Positions 7,523 to 12,688 of a stretch of 14,093 nucleotides of DNA are shown piece after piece. Within the stretch, counting starts at the first letter, position 1, and each line of letters starts with the position of its first letter. Origin of the DNA: Proteobacteria bacterium UBA7821. GTDB taxonomy: Bacteria; Pseudomonadota; Gammaproteobacteria; Comchoanobacterales; Comchoanobacteraceae. The notes under the pieces are model-generated. The model was not told where the DNA came from, ran no database searches, and saw nothing but the letters and a program-made list of their open reading frames with translations. The DNA is taken from positions 14,817 through 28,909 of the forward strand of contig DLBP01000063.1 of assembly GCA_002480165.1 (NCBI GenBank). The letters run 5' to 3'. Position numbers and translations under genes: made by a program.

Positions 7523-8598
7523 TGAGTATTACTTAAATCACTAACATGCTTTATATTTGATCTATCACATTTGTTATGATTTCGATCACCAACCAGCAAA
7601 TCCACACCAGTAACCGCGGGTTTTCGGCGTCTTAATTCACCTGCGGGTACAGACTTAGAAGAGAAACATTCTATTTCGCTATGCGGCTTATCGTTGGTAA
7701 TTACCTTAAAATCAGGAGCTTTTCTAGGGCGAATAGACGAAACCCAATCGTAAAAGGTAGCAGGTATAAGCAACAGAATTGCCGCCATACCCAATAGAGG
7801 CGTCGCCAATACTTGCTTTAATTTCCCCCATAAACTGGCATCAACATCCATCATTTGAAAAATCAGCATGCAAATCGTACAAGCAACCACAAGAATTGTA
7901 TTGATAACCAACCCGAGTGTCAGGCGATAGACCAACTGTATCGGTAACCAAAGAAAATAAAAGGCAGCGCTATTGGCACTGTTGGAATTTGTAGGCCTCG
8001 CGTCAGGTCTGATGATATAGTCGATGTTAGAGTTAGTGACCGAACAATCAACATCCTTTTCGCTCAGCGTTGCTATCTCGTCTAACAAATTAATATCACC
8101 ACCGCAGAAAATCTCTACACACTTAACTGGGATATGAGTACGAATGAATGAGCTAGCAATATGACATAACGATAAACCTGTGTGGTAACCATGATAGCTT
8201 AATGTCATGCTATCCTTATCGTCATAGCTTTGTATCAATCTCGAAGCCACCTTTGCTCCTATTAATCCACCCAGTGACACCCCAGCTATATGAATATGCA
8301 AATTTTCACGTTGTTGACGGTTGCCAATTTTGTTGGTAATTTGCTGTAAACAGTTCTCCACAATTCCTGACACACTCTCTCTGGGGTAATACACCTGAAA
8401 CACGTCATTGTATTCGCTTCCCTGTAAAAGATTGCTAGAAGCTTGATCCATGCTTTGATTAAGCTGACCAGGGAAAATAATAGCAATGCGCTTGATTGGA
8501 GTTGGCCCGGTAGGTTTCTGATTGCTTCTGGGCCTTTGGATTTGGATAGTTTCGTCGGACTTTTGGATTATGATGGGCATTAAAGTGGGCATGGGCAT
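7519..8598 (-). CDS. Alpha/beta-hydrolase-like membrane protein inserted between ftsQ and ftsA
   Basis: The function is not established. The 359-residue protein begins with a polar region; RIAIIFPGQLNQ (38-49) looks like a first core strand with an oxyanion-type turn, and HIHIAGVSLGGLIGAK (101-116) is a strand, nucleophile elbow (GVSLG, Ser108) and helix as in serine hydrolases or lipases. I cannot place the catalytic acid and His with confidence, so activity is uncertain. Two hydrophobic segments at about 224-248 and 266-285 form a hairpin; between them lies DVDASLWGKLKQV, a near copy of the FtsA membrane-binding tail. A Ser/Arg-rich tail follows, encoded by duplicated DNA; the TAG stop (7519-7521) arises at the repeat junction. 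There is no signal peptide. The ATG has AAGGG 9 bases upstream and a strong promoter before that. ftsQ and ftsA are normally contiguous, so this is an acquired gene. Confidence 0.8.
   Translation of the reverse strand: MPMPTLMPIIIQKSDETIQIQRPRSNQKPTGPTPIKRIAIIFPGQLNQSMDQASSNLLQGSEYNDVFQVYYPRESVSGIVENCLQQITNKIGNRQQRENLHIHIAGVSLGGLIGAKVASRLIQSYDDKDSMTLSYHGYHTGLSLCHIASSFIRTHIPVKCVEIFCGGDINLLDEIATLSEKDVDCSVTNSNIDYIIRPDARPTNSNSANSAAFYFLWLPIQLVYRLTLGLVINTILVVACTICMLIFQMMDVDASLWGKLKQVLATPLLGMAAILLLIPATFYDWVSSIRPRKAPDFKVITNDKPHSEIECFSSKSVPAGELRRRKPAVTGVDLLVGDRNHNKCDRSNIKHVSDLSNTQ
7523..7682 (-). repeat. Tandem repeat unit 2: present 3' end of the hydrolase-like gene
   Basis: This 160-base unit encodes the last 52 or so residues of the hydrolase-like protein (from E308). 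It shares the 105-base core with unit 1 (7418-7522 against 7578-7682, one mismatch, giving Pro here and His there), but its last codons read DRNHNKCDRSNIKHV and then SDLSNTQ, where unit 1 gives DRNQRNCEKLNKTPSN and then LSNTHL. The reading frame ends exactly where unit 1 begins. Confidence 0.9.
7811..7848 (-). repeat. FtsA tail-like segment, copy B, inside the hydrolase-like gene
   Basis: This segment encodes DVDASLWGKLKQV in the loop between the two membrane segments. It matches the FtsA 3' end (6136-6173) at 35 of 38 bases, same strand and same frame; 11 of 13 residues agree. The similarity stops sharply on both sides. A chance match or codon convergence is unlikely at this level, so a copying or conversion event inside the cluster is inferred. 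Confidence 0.85.
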
Positions 8599-8629
8599 GT
8601 TTGTTTTCCCTTATACTTATTCTATTGTT

Positions 8630-8658
8630 ATTTTATCACAAAACCATGACAGTGTCAA
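8630..8658 (-). promoter_or_regulatory. Strong sigma70-type promoter before the hydrolase-like gene
   Basis: On the minus strand there is TTGACA (8653-8658, perfect -35), a 17-base spacer, and TAAAAT (8630-8635, 5 of 6 for -10) preceded by TGA, the extended -10 dinucleotide. Transcription should begin near 8623, giving a leader of about 24 bases that contains the AAGGG ribosome site at 8608-8612. It lies in the 176-base gap after ftsQ and can drive the hydrolase-like gene together with ftsA, ftsZ and lpxC. Nothing else recognisable fills 8599-8774. Confidence 0.75.
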
Positions 8659-8774
8659 AAGAGACATTGGATTGAATGTAGCCGACCATTGGGTCAACGC
8701 ACTACTTGCTGATCAGTCGCAACACCGTCAGAAAAATCGATCCATCACAGTCAAGGCTAAATGATGATATCTAG

Positions 8775-9497
8775 TTAAGATACAAACTTTTTGATCGAAA
8801 AGGCATTTTTGTACCGCATATCGATGTAGTCAATCTCTGAAAAACTCTCGCGACGCTCCCTCAGTAGACCAATGGCTTTGTGTATCTTGGCAACTTGCGC
8901 ACAACCGTCCTGGCATAATATACGCACTCTTGGCAACCCATCTAACTGCAATAGTAGACTATCCGATCCTAAGCTTTGAATTTCATGAAATACAAAGCCA
9001 GATAGTCTGAGGCATTCAATGACTCTGATCATTTCTTCAGGGGAACGCTTACCCGATACCGCTATCATTGGCAATGCCACAAGATGATCCGCTGGGACAT
9101 CACTCGAGTCAAATATCATCCCCATTGCGTCAATAACATGACTGGGACCCCAATAACCAACCATCGGGACACGATTCAATAAGACACGCACATGCCCAGG
9201 GTTATCATACGTCACTTGTTGAACACTCAACCAGGGCATCGCATCAAAATACTCAGCAACAGCAGCCAAATCATTTGGCCCAAACCACTTGGGCTGTTGC
9301 TCTAGCGCATTTGCGATGAAGTCATACTCGTCTTGAGTCAATAACGTATTAAAGACAATATCATCTATCGACTCAACGACTAGCCAGTGCCATATTAAAT
9401 TCAACAATGCCATGGTGATAGCCAACACAACCATCAGCAAAAAAACGGGTGAATAATCTTTCAAATTACGCAAATAACAAATCCTATGATATCCCAT
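8775..9497 (-). CDS. ftsQ: Cell division protein FtsQ
   Basis: FtsQ is a bitopic inner-membrane protein that, with FtsB and FtsL, links early and late division proteins. The 240 residues show a short cytoplasmic N-terminus, one membrane segment (about 17-39), a POTRA domain (about 42-110) and a beta domain. Diagnostic stretches are MPWLSVQQVTYDNP (87-100) followed by VLLNRVPMVGYWG (105-117), the counterpart of the family's PWV...P...V..PVA.W pattern, and IDMRYKNAFSIK (225-236) at the end. Similarity is moderate, but position next to ftsA and ftsZ makes the call firm. The ATG at 9497 has no Shine-Dalgarno; a TTG at 9471-9473 (codon 9) has AGGA 8 bases upstream and may be the true start, leaving about 8 residues before the membrane segment. 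No ddl or mur gene lies upstream. Confidence 0.9.
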   Translation of the reverse strand: MGYHRICYLRNLKDYSPVFLLMVVLAITMALLNLIWHWLVVESIDDIVFNTLLTQDEYDFIANALEQQPKWFGPNDLAAVAEYFDAMPWLSVQQVTYDNPGHVRVLLNRVPMVGYWGPSHVIDAMGMIFDSSDVPADHLVALPMIAVSGKRSPEEMIRVIECLRLSGFVFHEIQSLGSDSLLLQLDGLPRVRILCQDGCAQVAKIHKAIGLLRERRESFSEIDYIDMRYKNAFSIKKFVS

Positions 9498-9499
9498 AT

Positions 9500-9528
9500 A
9501 TCATATACCAAAGCATACGCATCAGCAA
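9500..9528 (-). promoter_or_regulatory. Possible ftsQ promoter in the divergent spacer
   Basis: On the minus strand TTGCTG (9523-9528) and TATGAT (9500-9505) are spaced 17 bases apart; the -10 matches 5 of 6 positions, the -35 only 3. Predicted initiation near 9493 would fall inside the first ATG-started codons, which agrees with a TTG start at 9473. Since ftsQ has no minus-strand gene close upstream in this window, a promoter in 9498-9593 is required. The box assignment is tentative. Confidence 0.35.
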
Positions 9529-9593
9529 ATAGGCGCTTGCTGTATCGATAAAAAAATGGTAACTTAAATGTCGAACACCAAATATATTGTGAC

Positions 9594-9857
9594 ATGAAAA
9601 ACTGGCTAAAACACATTTCACTTAATCACAACATAACCCCCATCTTGCTTAAGACAGCCTACTGGTCAGCTGCTGTGGTTTTTTTGTGCTTTATTCTGAT
9701 ATCTAGTTTATCAATTGGTAAAAAAATAGTCTTTTTAGCCGTTGGATTGATACCCTCTAAGATATTACTCGAATGCTTCTTGATTTTTTTCCAACTACTC
9801 GAATCTCAGCAGCAGACCAATCGCCTATTAACAGACATCCATAACAAACTTAACTAA
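9594..9857 (+). CDS. Small two-span membrane protein, DUF4282-like
   Basis: The 87-residue product has a polar start and two hydrophobic segments (about 22-40 and 44-66), followed by a polar, Gln/Asn-rich helix (ESQQQTNRLLTDIHNKLN). The layout ITPILLKTAYW, first span, GLIPSKILLECFLIFFQLLE, polar tail resembles the DUF4282 family of small bacterial membrane proteins of unknown role, in which a conserved acidic residue follows the second span entry. This is a resemblance from memory, not a search. It is divergent from ftsQ and convergent with rnhA, overlapping its stop by 8 bases (9850-9857). No Shine-Dalgarno is visible before the ATG. It does not belong to the standard dcw cluster. Confidence 0.65.
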   Translation: MKNWLKHISLNHNITPILLKTAYWSAAVVFLCFILISSLSIGKKIVFLAVGLIPSKILLECFLIFFQLLESQQQTNRLLTDIHNKLN

Positions 9858-10284
9858 CTGCGATCGCTGACCGAGCCAAAGCATCAACCGCCTCATTCTT
9901 GGGATCACCACTGTGACCTTTAACCCAGCGCCACTCTATATCAAGCGACTGGTGATAATGATCGATCTGTTGCCATAAATCAATATTTTTCACCTGTGAT
10001 CCTGATGCGGTTCGCCACGACTTTCGTTTCCAGGATGGCATCCACTCAGTGATACCCTTCAACAAATATTGAGAGTCGGTATACAACACAACACGCTCAG
10101 ACTTAGAAACAGCCGAAAGTGCCTCAATCACAGCCTGCATTTCCATCCGATTATTGGTAGTCTCTTTATCTCCGCCTGATAAATGCTTTGTTTCGCCAGT
10201 TGGATAGTAAATGATTGCCCCCCAACCACCAGGACCAGGATTGCCCTGACAAGCGCCATCAGTGTAAATTTCTAGTATGGACAT
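9850..10284 (-). CDS. rnhA: Ribonuclease HI
   Basis: RNase HI degrades the RNA strand of RNA-DNA hybrids, removing R-loops and primers. The 144-residue protein is collinear with the E. coli enzyme, and its four metal-binding carboxylates fall at the same numbers: D9 (YTDGACQGNPGPGG), E48 (TTNNRMEM), D70 (LYTDSQYLLKGI) and D134 (NEAVDALAR). H124 in WVKGHSGDP is the flexible-loop catalytic His, and the basic WKRKSWRTA segment is the hybrid-binding handle. It stops soon after the last helix, without the E. coli C-terminal extension. AGGAG lies 7 bases before the ATG, in the 12-base gap after rsmE, so the two form an operon. Confidence 0.98.
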   Translation of the reverse strand: MSILEIYTDGACQGNPGPGGWGAIIYYPTGETKHLSGGDKETTNNRMEMQAVIEALSAVSKSERVVLYTDSQYLLKGITEWMPSWKRKSWRTASGSQVKNIDLWQQIDHYHQSLDIEWRWVKGHSGDPKNEAVDALARSAIAVS

Positions 10285-10296
10285 CTTTTCTCTCCT

Positions 10297-11010
10297 CTAA
10301 GCATTCAAACAATTAAACCAACCACAGGCAATCACAACAGCCGTCTCCATCCTCAAGATACGCTCGCCCAAATAACAAGGGTGCACATCATCACGCTCAG
10401 CCAACATCGCTGTTTCTCTAGCTGACCAGCCACCTTCACAGCCAATTAAAACAGCCAGATCAAGGCGATTGGATGGCACGCTTGGGGCGCTGGTTGCATG
10501 ATGCGGATCTAAATAGTAAATCGGCTGACTACCACACTGCTCTAACCAGACATCAAAAGGCAGCCCAGGCTTCAGGACAGGCAATCGATTTAAGCCACAC
10601 TGTTCACATGCTGACTCGATAATCTTACTCCAGCGCCGCTGCATAGATTCAGTAGGGGGGCGATTTAACTTTGACCGATCCGTTATGATAGGCTGTATCT
10701 CGCTAACGCCTAACTCTGTTGCCTTTTGCATAATCCAGTCCATCTTTTTACCAAAACTGGCAGCCAAGACAAGTGTCAACTGGCGTTTTGCCGATCGATC
10801 TGTCGCAATAAACTCTGAGACTTGAACTTGCTTTAAAGCAGTATTCAGCACACAGATGTATTCACCGCCACGCCCATTAAACAGCACCATTCGATCCCCT
10901 GACTTCATCCTAAGGACATCAAGAACTCGGTGGAGCAAGACTGGTGGTAAATCACAGTGTTGACCCACTGCCAATGACGCTGCATAAAAAAACCGCTTCA
11001 AGACTATCAC
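10297..11010 (-). CDS. rsmE: 16S rRNA (uracil-1498-N3)-methyltransferase RsmE
   Basis: RsmE methylates U1498 of 16S rRNA in the assembled 30S subunit, using S-adenosylmethionine. The 237 residues show an N-terminal PUA-like domain (HRVLDVLRMKSGD, 27-39) and a SPOUT knot domain: QKATELGVSEI (95-105), ACEQCGLNR (134-142), IGCEGGWS (189-196) and LGERILRMETA (214-224). The usual GPEGG has Cys in place of Pro. The open frame begins with GTG at 11010; a TTG three codons later (10999-11001) has GGG 8 bases upstream (11010-11012) and gives MKRFFYA, closer to family N-termini, so the true start may be there. It is the first gene of an rsmE-rnhA pair. Confidence 0.96.
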   Translation of the reverse strand: MIVLKRFFYAASLAVGQHCDLPPVLLHRVLDVLRMKSGDRMVLFNGRGGEYICVLNTALKQVQVSEFIATDRSAKRQLTLVLAASFGKKMDWIMQKATELGVSEIQPIITDRSKLNRPPTESMQRRWSKIIESACEQCGLNRLPVLKPGLPFDVWLEQCGSQPIYYLDPHHATSAPSVPSNRLDLAVLIGCEGGWSARETAMLAERDDVHPCYLGERILRMETAVVIACGWFNCLNA

Positions 11011-11026
11011 CCAAATAAATACCCAT

Positions 11027-11055
11027 ATTCTATCTTTATTACATCAGCTAAACAA
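11027..11055 (-). promoter_or_regulatory. Possible promoter for rsmE-rnhA
   Basis: On the minus strand TTGTTT (11050-11055), a 17-base spacer and TAGAAT (11027-11032, 5 of 6) precede the operon, with initiation expected near 11020 and the GGG ribosome site just downstream. The -35 matches only the TTG half. It lies in the 93-base divergent spacer shared with the next plus-strand gene, for which I see no convincing promoter. Confidence 0.4.
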
Positions 11056-11103
11056 CGAATAATTACTATTGATCAGGCATTTTCTTGCCACCAGTAAAAA
11101 TAC

Positions 11104-12027
11104 ATGGTAATTTTTAGCATGGCCGTCAAAAAGACACTCCGATCAGTCACTTTACTACTCGCACTCATTACCGGGTTTTTAATATCGTATCGCTTTGGCC
11201 AAGCCCAAACCTCAAGCCAGCCCAAGAGCTTAATTAACCCTCACCATCAGCTTACCCAATCCAACATAGCCATAGAACAACTAACCATGCTGAGTCTCAC
11301 CGGCCCCATCCAAACCACAATCGAATACAGCGATCATGAATCCATTGATATTTCAGTGCCTGAGGATTACATCCCATTTCTAAAGATAGAGCAAAAGCCC
11401 AGCACGCTGCACATCCAGTATAGCCCGCCCAGCCAGGAAGAGACACTCCAAGAACAAAAGCATGCAGTCATTCACCTTAAAACACCCAATAATCTCAAAC
11501 GGCTCTACACGTACAAAGAAGCCAAAACCACCATCAACAACATTGTCTCGATTTCCCATATTGGCGCAGCTGGCTCAGCCCAAATTATATACCATTCCGA
11601 TTATCCTCAAATCATACCACTGAGCTTACACATGAATAATTCATCTGATATTACCCTTGATGGGAAACGGCTCAACTTAGCACACATCAACACAGAAACA
11701 GTCGCAAAAGTGCACGCCAAAGGTATCGATAACGAAGAAGTCAATATTAATGCTAAAGAATCCAGTAGCGTTACCGCCGAAGGTTATACCCATTTCACCT
11801 ACATCTCTGCAAGCAATAACAGTAAAGTTGATATCGACGGACTAACCTCATCCCAAACCAGTATATATACTCGAGACTACGCTAATATCGGCATAGGCCC
11901 GACTCAATACATCACATTGTATGCCAAAGGGGACAGTAAAACATTTAACCCGCACAACCAATCCATTAGCTCCTACATGAGTAAAGGCTCTACAATCAGC
12001 GAAAGCCAATTTGACGCCCTCCACTAA
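11104..12027 (+). CDS. Exported DUF2807 (GIN-domain-like) protein
   Basis: The 307-residue product starts with a basic stretch (KKTLRS) and a hydrophobic segment (about 14-28), then FGQA-QTSS, a plausible signal peptidase I site after residue 34; export to the periplasm is predicted. The rest is almost all beta strand with a rhythm of short strands separated by Asn/Ser/Asp turns (SDITLDGK, SSSVTAEG, NSKVDIDG, YANIGIGP), the hallmark of the DUF2807 'head GIN' fold, a right-handed beta structure with no known enzymatic role. The opening IAIEQLTMLSLTGPIQTTIEYSD fits the family's start. Two ATGs compete (11104 and 11119); neither has a Shine-Dalgarno, and the second gives a shorter basic N-region. 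Its TAA overlaps the pcm stop (12024-12027). Confidence 0.7.
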   Translation: MVIFSMAVKKTLRSVTLLLALITGFLISYRFGQAQTSSQPKSLINPHHQLTQSNIAIEQLTMLSLTGPIQTTIEYSDHESIDISVPEDYIPFLKIEQKPSTLHIQYSPPSQEETLQEQKHAVIHLKTPNNLKRLYTYKEAKTTINNIVSISHIGAAGSAQIIYHSDYPQIIPLSLHMNNSSDITLDGKRLNLAHINTETVAKVHAKGIDNEEVNINAKESSSVTAEGYTHFTYISASNNSKVDIDGLTSSQTSIYTRDYANIGIGPTQYITLYAKGDSKTFNPHNQSISSYMSKGSTISESQFDALH

Positions 12028-12647
12028 ATACCTTTGTTACTACTAATCAGCGGCACAAACCGAACGGCAATATCTTGCTGATACGACAGAACACCATCAA
12101 CATCTTTTGTTATTCGCCATAAAGATTGACTCCCGTTCGCCTCAGCCAATGGCAGCACTAAAATACCATTAGGCGCCAACTGATCCAGCAGAGCCGGTGG
12201 GCAATGCTGTGCCGCAGCAGTAACAATAATTCGATCGAAGGGCGACTCACCGGGCCAACCTTCATGGCCATCGGAAACCCTTAGGCGTATATTCTTGTAC
12301 TTAAGTTTAGTCAATCTAACTGCGGTGTCAGCCACCAGCTCAGACACACAATCCAAGGAATAAACCTCGCTGACCATCTCAGCCAAAACAGCCGCCTGGT
12401 AACCACAGCCCGTACCCACTTCGAGTACTTTATGATCTGGTTCAAGAGATAAATATGCTGTCATTAACCCAACTATAAAAGGTTGACTGATGGTCTGATT
12501 ATAACCAATCGGTAATGGACGGTTGTCGTAGGCCATCGACTGGAGATCCTCAGAGACAAATTGTTCACGTGGAACCTTAGCCATCGCAGCCGCAACCCGA
12601 TGATCATTGATGTGCCATTGTTGCTCAATGGCTTCTACCGTTAGCAT
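12024..12647 (-). CDS. pcm: Protein-L-isoaspartate O-methyltransferase
   Basis: Pcm uses S-adenosylmethionine to methylate isoaspartyl residues in aged proteins, starting their repair. The 207 residues (E. coli 208) contain PLPIGYNQTISQPFIV (44-59), the substrate and cofactor-binding segment, motif I VLEVGTGCGYQAA (74-86), FDRIIVTAAAQHCP (137-150) and the closing VRFVPL (195-200). The ATG lies 41 bases after the uvrD stop, with only a weak ribosome site; the gap holds a perfect inverted repeat. In enterobacteria pcm sits with surE and nlpD, and here it follows uvrD instead. Confidence 0.96.
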   Translation of the reverse strand: MLTVEAIEQQWHINDHRVAAAMAKVPREQFVSEDLQSMAYDNRPLPIGYNQTISQPFIVGLMTAYLSLEPDHKVLEVGTGCGYQAAVLAEMVSEVYSLDCVSELVADTAVRLTKLKYKNIRLRVSDGHEGWPGESPFDRIIVTAAAQHCPPALLDQLAPNGILVLPLAEANGSQSLWRITKDVDGVLSYQQDIAVRFVPLISSNKGI

Positions 12648-12659
12648 ACCGATAACCGA

Positions 12660-12687
12660 GTGATATTGAATCTCATATCAATATCAC
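12660..12687. repeat. Perfect 10-bp inverted repeat between uvrD and pcm
   Basis: GTGATATTGA (12660-12669) and TCAATATCAC (12678-12687) are exact inverse complements around an 8-base loop. The stem is AT-rich and no T-run follows on either strand, so it does not look like an intrinsic terminator. It could be an operator palindrome or an RNA hairpin in the uvrD-pcm transcript. It ends two bases from the uvrD stop codon. Confidence 0.7.
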
Positions 12688-12688
12688 A

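Noticed and set aside
7366..7682. Repeats as ends of an insertion sequence or a CRISPR array
   Set aside because: They are direct, adjacent, only two copies, with no transposase, no terminal inverted repeats and no short regular repeat-spacer pattern.
8522..8764. Plus-strand open frame of 80 codons opposite the hydrolase-like start and promoter region
   Set aside because: No ribosome site, hydrophobic start is antisense to the hydrolase-like N-terminus, and it runs across the strong minus-strand promoter; no family resemblance seen.
9861..9868. GCGATCGC octamer inside rnhA
   Set aside because: Single occurrence noticed; it resembles the cyanobacterial HIP1 element but has no supporting repetition here.
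12660..12687. Intrinsic terminator after uvrD
   Set aside because: Stem is AT-rich and no T-run follows on the minus strand, so termination is not supported.
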